NCBI RefSeq assembly: GCF_015751905.1
Contig: NZ_JADOUF010000001.1
Span: 6,758,001 to 6,822,000, forward strand
Origin: Longispora fulva
Lineage (GTDB): Bacteria > Actinomycetota > Actinomycetes > Mycobacteriales > Micromonosporaceae
Direction of reading: 5' to 3'
DNA length: 64,000 nt
In this document: one piece after another, positions 13,355 through 22,217 of the stretch
Layout of the letters: each line of letters opens with the position of its first letter
How positions within the stretch are numbered: the stretch's first letter is position 1
The notes under the pieces: model-generated
Told to the model about the DNA's origin: nothing
Databases searched by the model: none
Seen by the model: the letters and a program-made list of their open reading frames with translations, nothing else
Translations under genes and position numbers: made by a program

Positions 13355-13587
13355 TGGCAGCGGTTACTCCGGCTGCTGAGGTTCGGGAGATCTCCGACGA
13401 GGAGCTCAAGACCCGACTCTCGGAAGCCAAGGCGGAGCTGTTCAACCTTCGGGTGCAGGCGGCGACGGGGCAGCTGGACAACAACCGGCGGCTCCAGACG
13501 GTCCGGCGTGAGGTTGCCCGGATCTACACGATCATGCGCGAGCGCGAGCTTGGTCTGAGCGCCGCGCCTACTGAGGTGGCGTCATGA
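13354..13587 (+). CDS. rpmC: 50S ribosomal protein L29
   Basis: A 77-residue helical-hairpin protein near the tunnel exit. The ATG at 13354 overlaps the rplP TGA by one base. A GTG directly in front (13351) is an alternative that would add one residue. The core runs from [20 protein letters not shown] to [19 protein letters not shown]. The last 4 nt overlap rpsQ (ATGA). Confidence 0.95.
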   Translation: MAAVTPAAEVREISDEELKTRLSEAKAELFNLRVQAATGQLDNNRRLQTVRREVARIYTIMRERELGLSAAPTEVAS

Positions 13588-13871
13588 GCGAGACCGTGAA
13601 CGAAACCGCTGAGACCGAGGAGCGCAGCCGTCGTAAGACGCGCGAGGGCCTGGTCGTCAGCGACAAGATGGACAAGACCGTCGTCGTGGCTGTCGAGGAC
13701 CGGGTCAAGCACCCGCTCTACGGCAAGGTTCTGCGGCGGACTCGTAAGCTCAAGGCGCACGACGAGCAGAACGCCTGCGGCATCGGCGACCGCGTTGTCC
13801 TCATGGAGACGCGTCCGCTGTCGGCCACCAAGCGTTGGCGGATCGTGGAGATCCTCGAGAAGGCCAAGTAA
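13584..13871 (+). CDS. rpsQ: 30S ribosomal protein S17
   Basis: A 95-residue OB-fold protein that binds 16S rRNA. The core [20 protein letters not shown] and [20 protein letters not shown] are typical. About 20 acidic N-terminal residues precede it, a common actinobacterial extension. It is the last gene before a 70-nt gap that marks the S10/spc operon boundary. Confidence 0.97.
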   Translation: MSETVNETAETEERSRRKTREGLVVSDKMDKTVVVAVEDRVKHPLYGKVLRRTRKLKAHDEQNACGIGDRVVLMETRPLSATKRWRIVEILEKAK

Positions 13872-13875
13872 GTAA

Positions 13876-13922
13876 CCGGCTAGTTCCGCCAGGCTCTGCT
13901 GCTGTGGGCGGTAGAGAACCGG
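13876..13922 (+). terminator. Hairpin at S10/spc operon boundary
   Basis: CCGG...CCGCC (13876-13890) can pair with GGCGG...CCGG (13907-13922) across a loop of about 16 nt. It fills most of the rpsQ-rplN gap. It may be a partial terminator or an RNA-processing element separating the two operons. Confidence 0.45.
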
Positions 13923-13941
13923 CGAGACAACAGGAGTTGAC

Positions 13942-14310
13942 GTGATCCAGCAGGAGTCGCGACTGCGCGTCGCCGACAACACAGGTGCCAAGGAAATCCT
14001 TTGCATCCGTGTTCTCGGTGGCTCCGGTCGGCGCTACGCGAGCATTGGCGACGTCATCGTGGCCACGGTCAAGGACGCGATCCCCGCGGCCGGTGTGAAG
14101 AAGGGCGACGTCGTCAAGGCTGTCGTTGTTCGCACCGCCAAGGAGAAGCGGCGGCCGGACGGCTCGTACATTCGCTTCGACGAGAACGCCGCCGTCATCA
14201 TCAAGGATGGCGGCGACCCCCGCGGTACCCGTATCTTCGGCCCGGTTGGGCGCGAGCTGCGGGACAAGCGGTTCATGAAGATCATCTCCCTCGCACCGGA
14301 GGTGTTGTAG
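13942..14310 (+). CDS. rplN: 50S ribosomal protein L14
   Basis: A 122-residue beta-barrel protein at the subunit interface. It begins [20 protein letters not shown] and is exactly the usual length. The GTG start follows ACAGGAGTTGAC (AGGAG site). It is the first gene of the spc-type cluster. rplX begins 4 nt after its stop codon. Confidence 0.98.
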   Translation: MIQQESRLRVADNTGAKEILCIRVLGGSGRRYASIGDVIVATVKDAIPAAGVKKGDVVKAVVVRTAKEKRRPDGSYIRFDENAAVIIKDGGDPRGTRIFGPVGRELRDKRFMKIISLAPEVL

Positions 14311-14313
14311 ACC

Positions 14314-14628
14314 GTGAAGATCAAAAAGGGCGACACGGTCGTCATCATCGCCGGTAAGGACAAGGGCGCCAAGGGCAAGGTCATCGCGGCCTACCCGACG
14401 CTCGACAAGGTCCTCGTCGAGGGTGTCAACCGGGTCAAGAAGCACACCAGCATCCGCACCACCCAGCGTGGCGCGAAGACCGGTGGCATCATCACCCAGG
14501 AGGCCCCGATCCACGTGAGCAACGTGGCCGTGGTCGACAGCGACGGCAAGCCGACCCGCGTCGGGGCTCGCATCGACGAGTCCGGCGCGAAGGTTCGCGT
14601 CGCGCGCAGCAACGGTAAGGACCTGTGA
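14314..14628 (+). CDS. rplX: 50S ribosomal protein L24
   Basis: A 104-residue assembly-initiator protein. The KOW motif region [20 protein letters not shown] is at the N-terminus. The GTG start is 3 nt after the rplN stop. The end overlaps the rplE start region (GTGATG). Confidence 0.97.
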   Translation: MKIKKGDTVVIIAGKDKGAKGKVIAAYPTLDKVLVEGVNRVKKHTSIRTTQRGAKTGGIITQEAPIHVSNVAVVDSDGKPTRVGARIDESGAKVRVARSNGKDL

Positions 14629-15191
14629 TGACGACGGTTGAGAAGGTGGCCCCGCGCCTCAAGACGCGGTACCGCGACGAGGTCAAGGGCGAGCTGCAGA
14701 AGCAGTTCGAGTACAAGAACTCGATGCTGGTTCCCGGCCTGGTCAAGATCGTCGTGAACATGGGTGTCGGTGAGGCTGCTCGCGACGCCAAGCTGATCGA
14801 CGGCGCTGTCCGTGACCTGACCACGATCACAGGCCAGAAGCCGCTGATCCGCAAGGCGACCAAGTCGATCGCGCAGTTCAAGCTCCGCGAGGGCATGCCG
14901 ATCGGCGCCAAGGTCACCCTGCGGGGCGACCGGATGTGGGAGTTCCTGGACCGGCTGCTGTCGATCTCGCTGCCCCGCATCCGCGACTTCCGCGGCCTGG
15001 ACGGGCGCAAGCTCGACGGTAACGGGAACTACACGTTCGGCCTGACCGAGCAGTCGACGTTCCACGAGATCGACCAGGACAAGATCGACCGCGTCCGCGG
15101 TATGGACATCACCGTGGTCACGACCGCGAAGACCGACGACGAGGGCCGGGCGCTGCTGAAGCTCCTGGGCTTCCCGTTCAAGGAGAACTGA
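14628..15191 (+). CDS. rplE: 50S ribosomal protein L5
   Basis: A 187-residue 5S rRNA-binding protein of the central protuberance. Conserved segments are [40 protein letters not shown] and [20 protein letters not shown]. The ATG at 14628 overlaps the rplX TGA by one base; a GTG at 14625 would add one residue. The stop overlaps the rpsZ start. Confidence 0.97.
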   Translation: MTTVEKVAPRLKTRYRDEVKGELQKQFEYKNSMLVPGLVKIVVNMGVGEAARDAKLIDGAVRDLTTITGQKPLIRKATKSIAQFKLREGMPIGAKVTLRGDRMWEFLDRLLSISLPRIRDFRGLDGRKLDGNGNYTFGLTEQSTFHEIDQDKIDRVRGMDITVVTTAKTDDEGRALLKLLGFPFKEN

Positions 15192-15376
15192 TGGCTAAGA
15201 AGGCGCTGATTCTCAAGGCGGCCGCGAAGCCGAAGTTCGCGGTCCGTGCGTACACCCGCTGCCAGCGTTGCGGTCGCCCGAAGGCTGTGTACCGCAAGTT
15301 CGGCCTCTGCCGGATCTGCATCCGGGAGATGGCCCACCGCGGCGAGCTCCCCGGCGTGACCAAGGCCTCCTGGTAA
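15191..15376 (+). CDS. rpsZ: 30S ribosomal protein S14, zinc-binding (type Z)
   Basis: A 61-residue S14 of the short, zinc-binding class. It has two CxxC pairs: CQRC at residues 24-27 and CRIC at 40-43. The ATG overlaps the rplE TGA by one base. Actinobacteria often carry a second, cysteine-free S14 used under zinc limitation; none is in this window. A 79-nt gap with a possible hairpin follows before rpsH. Confidence 0.97.
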   Translation: MAKKALILKAAAKPKFAVRAYTRCQRCGRPKAVYRKFGLCRICIREMAHRGELPGVTKASW

Positions 15377-15455
15377 CCGAACTACTTAGCCACCGCGCTT
15401 CGCCGTAGGCCCTAGCAGTACCGGGAACCGCGGCGAGAAAGGCTGATTTAAACCG

Positions 15456-15863
15456 ATGACGATGACCGACCCGATCGCAGACATGCTCACGCGTCTGCGC
15501 AACGCCAATCAGGCGTACCACGACCAGGTGAAGATGCCCTACTCGAAGATCAAGGCGAACATCGCCGAGGTACTCAAGGCCGAGGGCTACATCACCGGCT
15601 GGACCGTCGAGGAGCCCGCTGAGGGCGCCGTTGGCAGGACTCTCCACGTGGAGCTCAAGTTCGGCCAGAACCGGGAGCGGAGCCTCGCCGGCATCCGCCG
15701 CGTGTCCAAGCCCGGTCTCCGGGTGTACGCCAAGTCCCCCGAGCTTCCTCGGGTGCTCGGCGGCCTGGGCGTTGCGATCATCTCGACGTCACAGGGGCTG
15801 CTCACCGACCGGCAGGCCCGCAAGCGAGGGGTAGGCGGGGAAGTCCTCGCCTACGTCTGGTAA
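15456..15863 (+). CDS. rpsH: 30S ribosomal protein S8
   Basis: A 135-residue 16S rRNA-binding protein. It begins [20 protein letters not shown] and ends with the conserved [20 protein letters not shown] block. The sequence TCGCCG...CGGCGA just upstream (about 15399-15436) could form a hairpin. S8 is a known translational autoregulator elsewhere, so an S8 site here is possible but unproven. Confidence 0.97.
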   Translation: MTMTDPIADMLTRLRNANQAYHDQVKMPYSKIKANIAEVLKAEGYITGWTVEEPAEGAVGRTLHVELKFGQNRERSLAGIRRVSKPGLRVYAKSPELPRVLGGLGVAIISTSQGLLTDRQARKRGVGGEVLAYVW

Positions 15864-15874
15864 GGGGCAGATAC

Positions 15875-16417
15875 ATGTCGCGTATTGGGCGTAAGCCGAT
15901 TGATGTCCCCTCCGGGGTGGACATCACCATTGACGGCCAGACCGTCAAGGTGAAGGGCCCCAAGGGGTCGCTGGAGCACACCCTCGCCGAGCCGATCACG
16001 GCTGAGCGCGAGGAGAACGGCCAGATCGCTGTTATCCGGCCGAACGACGAGCGCAAGGCCAAGGAGCTGCACGGGCTGTCCCGTACGCTCGTGGCCAACA
16101 TGATCGTCGGCGTGACCTCCGGCTACAAGAAGGTTCTGGAGATCCAGGGCACCGGTTACCGCGTGACCGCCAAGGGCTCGGACCTGGAGTTCGCTCTGGG
16201 CTTCTCCCACCCGGTCGTCGTTCCCGCCCCGGCGGGTATCACCTTCGCTGTCGAGAAGCCGACCATCTTCTCGATCGAGGGTATCGACAAGCAGCAGGTG
16301 GGCGAGGTCGCCGCGAACATCCGCAAGATCCGTCCGCCGGAGCCGTACAAGGGCAAGGGTGTGCGGTACCAGGGCGAGAACGTCCGCCGCAAGGCTGGAA
16401 AGGCAGGCAAGAAGTGA
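15875..16417 (+). CDS. rplF: 50S ribosomal protein L6
   Basis: A 180-residue two-domain protein near the sarcin-ricin loop. It begins [20 protein letters not shown] and ends with [20 protein letters not shown]. Full family length. It lies 11 nt after rpsH, and its last 4 nt overlap the rplR GTG. Confidence 0.98.
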   Translation: MSRIGRKPIDVPSGVDITIDGQTVKVKGPKGSLEHTLAEPITAEREENGQIAVIRPNDERKAKELHGLSRTLVANMIVGVTSGYKKVLEIQGTGYRVTAKGSDLEFALGFSHPVVVPAPAGITFAVEKPTIFSIEGIDKQQVGEVAANIRKIRPPEPYKGKGVRYQGENVRRKAGKAGKK

Positions 16418-16809
16418 CCGCCACGCTGCTCAAGCGCCGCAACGGTGGGGGCATCTCCGCCAGCCGTCGGGTCGCGCGTGCGCGCCGGCACTTCCGCGTG
16501 CGCAAGAACGTCAACGGCACCGCCGAGCGTCCGCGCCTGGTGGTCACCCGTTCGCTGCGGCACATGGTCGCTCAGATCGTGGACGACACCAAGGGCATCA
16601 CCCTGGCGTCGGCGTCCACGCTCGAGGCGTCCTTCCGCGGGGCCGAGGGCGACAAGCGCGCTCTCGCCACCAAGGTCGGTGCACTGGTAGCGGAGCGCGC
16701 CAAGGCCGCCGGGATCAGCGCTGTGGTCTTCGACCGCGGTGGCGACCGGTACACGGGGCGCATCGCCGCCCTGGCCGACGCGGCCCGCGAAGCCGGACTT
16801 GAGTTCTAG
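16414..16809 (+). CDS. rplR: 50S ribosomal protein L18
   Basis: A 131-residue 5S rRNA-binding protein. The conserved block [20 protein letters not shown] and the C-terminal [20 protein letters not shown] are present. The GTG start overlaps the rplF stop (GTGA). The first 20 residues are less conserved. Confidence 0.97.
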   Translation: MTATLLKRRNGGGISASRRVARARRHFRVRKNVNGTAERPRLVVTRSLRHMVAQIVDDTKGITLASASTLEASFRGAEGDKRALATKVGALVAERAKAAGISAVVFDRGGDRYTGRIAALADAAREAGLEF

Positions 16810-16833
16810 AAACCGTCACGAGAGGAGAGTCTG

Positions 16834-17472
16834 ATGCCAGGAGCACAGCGCCGTGGCGGTGGGTCCGGTACCGCTGGCACGAGTAACGAGGGTGGTGGCC
16901 AGGGCAACCGTCGCGACAACCGTCGCGAGGGCGGTCGGGGCCAGGCCCAGGAGAAGACGCCGCACCTCGAGCGCGTGGTTGCTATCAACCGCGTGGCCAA
17001 GGTGGTCAAGGGTGGTCGTCGGTTCAGCTTCACCGCGCTCGTCGTGGTCGGGGATGGCGACGGCACCGTAGGTGTCGGATACGGCAAGGCCAAGGAGGTG
17101 CCCGCGGCGATCGCCAAGGGTGTCGAGGAGGCCAAGAAGCACTTCTTCAAGGTGCCGCGGATCGGTTCGACGATCCCGCACCCGGTGCTCGGTGAGGACG
17201 CGGCGGGCAAGGTCCTGCTGAAGCCCGCCAGCGCTGGTACCGGTGTTATCGCCGGTGGTCCGGTGCGCGCCGTGCTGGAGTGCGTCGGTATCCACGACGT
17301 GCTCTCCAAGAGCCAGGGTTCGTCGAACGCGATCAACATCGTGCACGCGACGGTCGCTGCTCTGAAGTCGTTGGAATCGCCGGAAGCCGTGGCCGCGCGC
17401 CGTGGTCTCCCGGTCGAGGATGTCGCACCGGCCGCCATGCTGCGGGCTCGTGCGGCGGCTGCGGGGGCATGA
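16834..17472 (+). CDS. rpsE: 30S ribosomal protein S5
   Basis: A 212-residue protein with an Arg/Gly/Gln-rich N-terminal extension of about 45 residues, followed by the double-stranded RNA-binding fold. The spectinomycin-contact loop [20 protein letters not shown] appears unchanged. The acetylatable N-terminal region varies among actinomycetes. The start follows GAGAGGAGAGTCTG. rpmD begins 2 nt after its stop codon. Confidence 0.97.
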   Translation: MPGAQRRGGGSGTAGTSNEGGGQGNRRDNRREGGRGQAQEKTPHLERVVAINRVAKVVKGGRRFSFTALVVVGDGDGTVGVGYGKAKEVPAAIAKGVEEAKKHFFKVPRIGSTIPHPVLGEDAAGKVLLKPASAGTGVIAGGPVRAVLECVGIHDVLSKSQGSSNAINIVHATVAALKSLESPEAVAARRGLPVEDVAPAAMLRARAAAAGA

Positions 17473-17473
17473 C

Positions 17474-17656
17474 ATGGCACGCCTGAAGGTCACCCAGCTC
17501 CGGTCCGGTATCGGCGGCAAGCAGAACCAGCGGGACACGCTGCGGACGCTTGGTCTGAAGCGGATCAACGATGAGGTGGTCAAAGAGGACCGTCCCGAGA
17601 TTCGGGGCATGATCAAGACCGTGATTCACCTCGTCAAGGTCGAGGAGGTCGAGTAG
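17474..17656 (+). CDS. rpmD: 50S ribosomal protein L30
   Basis: A 60-residue protein, [20 protein letters not shown] at its start, which is the usual actinobacterial form. The ATG at 17474 is 1 nt after the rpsE TGA; longer in-frame versions run back into rpsE. It is followed by rplO after 2 nt. Confidence 0.97.
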   Translation: MARLKVTQLRSGIGGKQNQRDTLRTLGLKRINDEVVKEDRPEIRGMIKTVIHLVKVEEVE

Positions 17657-17658
17657 CG

Positions 17659-18102
17659 ATGACGATCAAGGTTCACCACCTGCGCCCGGCTCCCGGTGCG
17701 AAGACGGACAAGACCCGCGTTGGTCGCGGTGAGGGCTCGAAGGGCAAGACCGCCGGTCGTGGCACGAAGGGCACCAAGGCCCGTCGTTCCGTGCACCAGT
17801 GGTTCGAGGGTGGGCAGATGCCCATCCACATGCGCCTGCCGAAGCTCAAGGGTTTCAAGAACAAGTTCAAGGTGGAGTTCCAGGTCGTGAACCTGGAGCG
17901 TCTGGCTGAGCTGTTCCCGAACGGCGGCACCATCGGCGTTCTCGAGCTGGTCCAGGCCGGCGCGGTCCGCAAGGGGCAGCTCGTCAAGGTTCTCGGTTCC
18001 GGGGACCTGGGCGGCGTGAAGCTCGACATCTCGGCCAACGCGTTCAGCGCGTCGGCCAAGGAGAAGATCGAGGCTGCCGGCGGCTCGGTTACCGAGCTGT
18101 AA
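17659..18102 (+). CDS. rplO: 50S ribosomal protein L15
   Basis: A 147-residue assembly protein. It contains the Gly/Lys-rich N-terminal region [20 protein letters not shown], the [20 protein letters not shown] block and a C-terminal [19 protein letters not shown]. It is the last gene of the spc cluster before a strong 65-nt hairpin; secY is separated from it by 263 nt. Confidence 0.98.
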   Translation: MTIKVHHLRPAPGAKTDKTRVGRGEGSKGKTAGRGTKGTKARRSVHQWFEGGQMPIHMRLPKLKGFKNKFKVEFQVVNLERLAELFPNGGTIGVLELVQAGAVRKGQLVKVLGSGDLGGVKLDISANAFSASAKEKIEAAGGSVTEL

Positions 18103-18112
18103 CGAGTTGGCG

Positions 18113-18177
18113 ATGGACCCTGTCCAGCGGCCGTCCTCCCCAGCACAATGGGGAGCGGCCTCCGGGACAGGGTCCAT
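18113..18177 (+). terminator. Long hairpin after rplO
   Basis: ATGGACCCTGTCC (18113-18125) pairs with GGGACAGGGTCCAT (18164-18177). Inside it, CCCCA/TGGGG and CGGCC elements extend the structure. It separates the spc cluster from secY-adk-map and is probably a transcription terminator or strong attenuator. No T-run follows. Confidence 0.75.
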
Positions 18178-18230
18178 GCTCGTTCGGGGTGTTTTCGACT
18201 GCCCCGGATGAAATAGTCCGGCCGGCCCTC

Positions 18231-18260
18231 CTGACCGGAGGGGGCATGTGCTGTTAGAGT
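18231..18260 (+). promoter_or_regulatory. Probable secY promoter
   Basis: CTGACC (18231-18236) and TAGAGT (18255-18260) are 18 nt apart, downstream of the rplO hairpin. This would give secY-adk-map its own promoter with a 5' UTR of about 100 nt. Confidence 0.5.
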
Positions 18261-18365
18261 CCGGTCGCATATAGGCTTCACCCCCCCATGCGGTGGGCCC
18301 GCCGGGCCCAACACCGCTCACCGGCAATCGGCCGCCCCCCGTGGCCGCTCGCGCAGGAGGATCTG

Positions 18366-19697
18366 TTGCTCTCCGCATTTTTCAGTGCGTTTCGCACGCC
18401 TGACCTGCGCAAGAAGCTGTTGTTCACGCTGTTCATCGTCGCCATCTACCGGTTGGGCGCCACGATCCCCAGCCCCGGTGTGAACTACGGCAACGTCCAG
18501 CGGTGCATCGAGCGGATGAACACGGGTGACACCAACGAGGTGTTCACCCTGCTCAACCTGTTCTCCGGCGGGGCGCTCCTGCAGCTGACGGTGTTCGCGC
18601 TGGGCATCATGCCCTACATCACGGCGAGCATCATCCTCCAGCTGCTCACCGTGGTCATCCCGCGGCTCGAGCAGCTGAAGAAGGAGGGGCAGTCGGGGCA
18701 GGCCAAGATCACGCAGTACACGCGGTATCTGACGCTGGGTCTCGCGGTCCTGCAGGCCTCCGGGTTCGTGGCTCTGGCCAAGTCGGGCCAGCTCTTCCAG
18801 AACCGGTGCAGCACGGGTGACACCGAGCCGATCCCGGTCAGCACGATCATGCCGAACTGGCTCACACTGACGTGCCTGGTCATCACGATGACCGCGGGAA
18901 CCGGTGTGATCATGTGGCTCGGCGAGATGGTCACGGACAAGGGCGTCGGCAACGGCATGTCCGTCCTGATCTTCACCTCGATCGCTGCGCGGCTCCCCGC
19001 TGAGGGCCTGCAGGTCTGGTCGCAGAACAAGTGGAACTTCGTCATCATCGTCGCGATCGGCCTGATCGTCATCGCGCTGGTCATCTTCATCGAGCAGGCG
19101 CAGCGCCGGGTCCCGGTGCAGTACGCGAAGCGGATGGTCGGCCGCCGGATGTACGGGGGCACGTCCACCTATATTCCGCTGAAGGTCAACCAGGCCGGCG
19201 TCATCCCGGTCATCTTCGCCTCGTCGCTGCTGTACCTGCCGACGCTCGGCCTCCAGCTGATGGACCAGAACAACCTGCCGGCGTGGGGCAAGTTCATCAA
19301 CAAGTGGATCATCCCGCAGGAGAGCTGGGTGCACATCACCCTGTACTTCGCGATGATCCTGTTCTTCACCTACTTCTACGTCGCCATCACGTTCAACCCG
19401 ACCGAGGTCGCGGACAACATGAAGAAGTACGGCGGCTTCATTCCGGGTATCCGCCCGGGCAAGCCGACCGCCGAGTACCTTGACTTCATCCTGAGCCGCA
19501 TCACGCTGCCGGGTGCGATCTACCTCGGCATCATCGCCGTCCTGCCGAACCTGTTCATGGGTCTGGCCGGTGGCAACAAGCAGAACTTCCCGTTCGGTGG
19601 TACGGCAGTGCTGATCATCGTCGGCGTGGGCCTGGAGACGGTCAAGCAGATCGAGAGCCAGCTCATGCAGCGCAACTACGAAGGGTTCCTGAGGTAG
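18366..19697 (+). CDS. secY: Preprotein translocase subunit SecY
   Basis: The pore subunit of the Sec translocon: 443 residues with ten expected transmembrane helices. The TTG at 18366 was chosen because AGGAGG (18355-18360) sits 5 nt upstream and the product begins MLSAFFSAFRTPDLRKKLLF, matching the family N-terminus; an earlier ATG at 18288 would add 26 unrelated residues. Recognisable segments are the plug region after YRLGATIPSPGV, SGGALLQLTVFALGIMPYIT, and the C-terminal IESQLMQRNYEGFLR. adk follows after 37 nt. Confidence 0.96.
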   Translation: MLSAFFSAFRTPDLRKKLLFTLFIVAIYRLGATIPSPGVNYGNVQRCIERMNTGDTNEVFTLLNLFSGGALLQLTVFALGIMPYITASIILQLLTVVIPRLEQLKKEGQSGQAKITQYTRYLTLGLAVLQASGFVALAKSGQLFQNRCSTGDTEPIPVSTIMPNWLTLTCLVITMTAGTGVIMWLGEMVTDKGVGNGMSVLIFTSIAARLPAEGLQVWSQNKWNFVIIVAIGLIVIALVIFIEQAQRRVPVQYAKRMVGRRMYGGTSTYIPLKVNQAGVIPVIFASSLLYLPTLGLQLMDQNNLPAWGKFINKWIIPQESWVHITLYFAMILFFTYFYVAITFNPTEVADNMKKYGGFIPGIRPGKPTAEYLDFILSRITLPGAIYLGIIAVLPNLFMGLAGGNKQNFPFGGTAVLIIVGVGLETVKQIESQLMQRNYEGFLR

Positions 19698-19734
19698 TGG
19701 CGCGGGTTGGCAGGCGCAGTGAGGTGGTATCCGC

Positions 19735-20388
19735 GTGAGGCTCGTTCTGGTAGGACCACCCGGGGCCGGTAAGGGCACCCAGGCGCAGTTCATCGCGTCG
19801 CACCTCGCGGTACCGGGGATCTCCACCGGCGACATCTTCCGGGCCAACGTGACCCAGAAGACTCCGCTCGGGCTCGAGGCGAAGCGGTACATGGACGCTG
19901 GCGACCTGGTCCCGGACGAGGTCACCATCAACATGGTCCGCGACCGGCTGGCCGAGTCGGACGCCGTCGACGGGTTCCTGCTCGACGGCTTCCCTCGCAC
20001 CGTGCCGCAGGCCGTAGCGCTGGACAAGCTGCTCGTCGACCTGGGCTTCACGCTGGACCTGGTGCTGGAGCTCGTCGTGGACGACGACGAGGTGATCCGT
20101 CGGCTGTCCGGCCGGCGGATGTGCCGCAGCTGCGGTCGGATCTGGCACGTCGAGTTCGAGCCGACGGTCAAACCGGGCGTGTGCGACAACTGCCAGGGCG
20201 AGCTGTTCCAGCGCGACGACGACAATCCGACGACGATCGCCAACCGGTTGCGGGAGTACGCGGAGAAGACCGCGCCACTGGTCGACTTCTACGGCGCCCA
20301 GGGCAAGCTGGTGGGCATCGACGCGACCGGACCGGTCGAGGACATCACGAACCGGGCGATCGACGCGCTCCGGTCCTACGGGGGCTGA
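19735..20388 (+). CDS. adk: Adenylate kinase
   Basis: Catalyses ATP + AMP to 2 ADP. 217 residues. The P-loop GPPGAGKGT is at residues 7-15, the AMP-binding [10 protein letters not shown] follows, and the long LID domain carries two cysteine pairs (MCRSC and CDNC), indicating a structural zinc site as in Gram-positive enzymes. The GTG start follows GAGGTGGTATCC. It sits in the conserved secY-adk-map order. Confidence 0.97.
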   Translation: MRLVLVGPPGAGKGTQAQFIASHLAVPGISTGDIFRANVTQKTPLGLEAKRYMDAGDLVPDEVTINMVRDRLAESDAVDGFLLDGFPRTVPQAVALDKLLVDLGFTLDLVLELVVDDDEVIRRLSGRRMCRSCGRIWHVEFEPTVKPGVCDNCQGELFQRDDDNPTTIANRLREYAEKTAPLVDFYGAQGKLVGIDATGPVEDITNRAIDALRSYGG

Positions 20389-20419
20389 CCAGCCTCCGCC
20401 AAGTAGCGGGGATTCGAAC

Positions 20420-21241
20420 TTGTACGGCGACGATATCCAGATCAAGTCCGTCGAGCAGTTGCACAAGATGCGGGCGGCTGGCCTGATCGTTGCGGACACG
20501 CTCGCGAAGCTGCGGGCGGCGGTGCGCCCGGGGATCTCGACCGGCGAGCTCGACGCCATGGCGGAGGAGCACATCCGGTCGGTGGGCGCGGTCCCGTCGT
20601 TCAAGGGGTACCACGGCTTCCCGGCCACGATCTGCGCCTCCGTGAACGAGCAGGTCGTGCACGGCATTCCGTCGACGAAGCAGGTCCTCCGCGAGGGGGA
20701 CCTGGTGTCGATCGACTGCGGGGCGATCCTCGACGGCTGGCACGGCGACTCGGCGATCACGGTCCCGGTCGGCGAGGTCCGCCCGGAGTTGCTCACGATG
20801 ATCGAGGCCGCCGAGTCGGGCATGTGGGCCGGCATCGCCGCCGCCCAGGCCGGCGCCAGGCTGTCGGACATCGGGCACGCGGTGGAGACCGGCGTCCGCA
20901 AGGTCGGCCGGTACGGCACGGTGCGCGGCTACGGCGGCCACGGCATCGGCACCGAGATGCACCAGGACCCGCACGTGCACAACTACGGCCGTCCGGGCCG
21001 CGGTCCGGTGCTCACGGCGGGCATGGCGCTGGCCATCGAGCCGATGATCACCGAGGGTTCCGCGAAGGTGGTCGAGCTGAACGACGGTTGGACCGTCGTC
21101 ACCAAGGACGCCTCGATGGCGGTGCATGTGGAGCACTCGATCGCGATCTTCGACGATGGGGTGTGGGTGTTGACGGCGCATGACGGCGGGGTGGGCAAGC
21201 TCCCGGCCGAGGCGCTGAGCGCCGCCGCTACCAGCGCCTGA
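20420..21241 (+). CDS. map: Methionine aminopeptidase, type I
   Basis: Removes initiator methionine from nascent proteins. 273 residues. Metal ligands are visible in SIDCGAILDGWHGDSAITV (two Asp), GYGGHGIGTEMHQDPHVHNY (His), ALAIEPMIT (Glu) and VEHSIAI (Glu). The only plausible start near the conserved IQIKSVEQLHKMRAAGL is TTG at 20420, preceded by AGCGGGGATTCGAAC; the next ATG (20469) would cut into the fold. It is the last gene of the secY cluster. Confidence 0.93.
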   Translation: MYGDDIQIKSVEQLHKMRAAGLIVADTLAKLRAAVRPGISTGELDAMAEEHIRSVGAVPSFKGYHGFPATICASVNEQVVHGIPSTKQVLREGDLVSIDCGAILDGWHGDSAITVPVGEVRPELLTMIEAAESGMWAGIAAAQAGARLSDIGHAVETGVRKVGRYGTVRGYGGHGIGTEMHQDPHVHNYGRPGRGPVLTAGMALAIEPMITEGSAKVVELNDGWTVVTKDASMAVHVEHSIAIFDDGVWVLTAHDGGVGKLPAEALSAAATSA

Positions 21242-21567
21242 GCCGCTGGTCGGGGACTCTGGCCTGTCGGCCGGCGGTGGACCCGCCGGAAGGTGGTCGG
21301 ACCCGGCGTGACGCCGCACCGGCCGAGGACCCTCATGGGTCCGGGTCAGCTGTTCCTCGGAACTGGTCGCCGCTCCCCCGGAAGAGTCCGCCGGCGCGCG
21401 GACGGGTCCGGACCTTCTCGCCGAGGTGCCGCCTGGCGGGGAGCAGTGGCGCGGCGTAACCAGATAATGTTCTTGAATGTCCGCTGAGGGCACCCGTGCG
21501 CCGGCCTCAGGGGGACACAGAAGGGCCCCGGGGCCCTGACGGGACTCCAGGGCACGGTCCGGGCGGA
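21242..21567 (+). other. 326-nt intergenic region between map and the DUF1707 gene
   Basis: No gene is supported here. The region has a possible -10 (GATAAT, 21463-21468), a hairpin CTGAGG/CCTCAG (about 21484-21510) and a perfect 16-nt palindrome AGGGCCCCGGGGCCCT (21522-21537). The flanking genes converge, so the palindrome probably serves as a two-way terminator. Confidence 0.5.
21522..21537. terminator. Palindromic hairpin between convergent genes
   Basis: AGGGCCCCGGGGCCCT is a perfect palindrome located 31 nt beyond the 3' end of the minus-strand DUF1707 gene and downstream of map. It has no T-run. It is the best terminator candidate in this convergent region. Confidence 0.45.
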
Positions 21568-22077
21568 TCAGTCGCGACGCTCCCGGCGGTGCTCGTCGCG
21601 GAGGGCCCGGCGCTGTTCGCGCTCGCTGCGCTCCCGCTCCTCGTGGTCACTGCCCTTGATCAGCTTGGCGACGACCGCCGCGCCCATCGGGATGATCACC
21701 CAGATCGGCCAGAAGTAGGACGGGTGGCCGCTCGAGATGCTCGTCGCGGCCCAGATCCCGGTCGTGATCATCGAGGTGCTGGCCCAGCCGGCGATCGCGT
21801 TCCTGGCGAAACCCGATTTTCTGGGTACGACCGGGGCGCCCAGCGGCACCGGCGCACCCGGCTGCGGAACGGCCAGCTGTGCCTGGGCCACCGGCACCGG
21901 TCCGGGCAGGTCCGCGGTGATCGGGGCGAGCTCCGCGTAGGTCTTCGCCGCGTAGACGGCCTGGAGGCGCTCGTCGAACTCGGAGAGGTCGAGCCGCCCC
22001 TCGTTGAGGGCGGTGCGAAGTTTCTCGGCGACCCGCTCGCGGTCCGCGTCGGCGGCGCGCAGCTCCGGCTGCTCCAA
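21568..22077 (-). CDS. DUF1707 and 2TM domain membrane protein
   Basis: A predicted 169-residue protein. The N-terminal DUF1707 domain is clear: RAADADRERVAEKLRTALNE followed by GRLDLSEFDERLQAVYAAKT. The C-terminal half has two hydrophobic segments (RNAIAGWASTSMITTGIWAA and YFWPIWVIIPMGAAVVAKLI) and ends in a highly charged Glu/Arg tail. The TTG start at 22077 is preceded by AAGGAG with a 6-nt spacer and lies five residues before the domain; upstream GTC cannot start. DUF1707 proteins are common, uncharacterised actinomycete envelope proteins. Confidence 0.85.
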   Translation of the reverse strand: MEQPELRAADADRERVAEKLRTALNEGRLDLSEFDERLQAVYAAKTYAELAPITADLPGPVPVAQAQLAVPQPGAPVPLGAPVVPRKSGFARNAIAGWASTSMITTGIWAATSISSGHPSYFWPIWVIIPMGAAVVAKLIKGSDHEERERSEREQRRALRDEHRRERRD

Positions 22078-22217
22078 CGTGTGCTCCTTCGTGACTTCCG
22101 CCGGCCGCCGGGGTCGATCCGGACGGTGGGCGCGGGAACGCGACAGGCGCCCCCACACAGGATGCACCGTGCTCGTCGGTGGCGGCAACCGTGGGGCCGC
22201 TGGCAGGATCGGGTTCC

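Noticed and set aside
18288-18365. SecY starting at ATG 18288
   Set aside because: It adds 26 Arg/Pro-rich residues with no ribosome-binding site before the ATG; AGGAGG five bases before TTG 18366 gives the conserved start.
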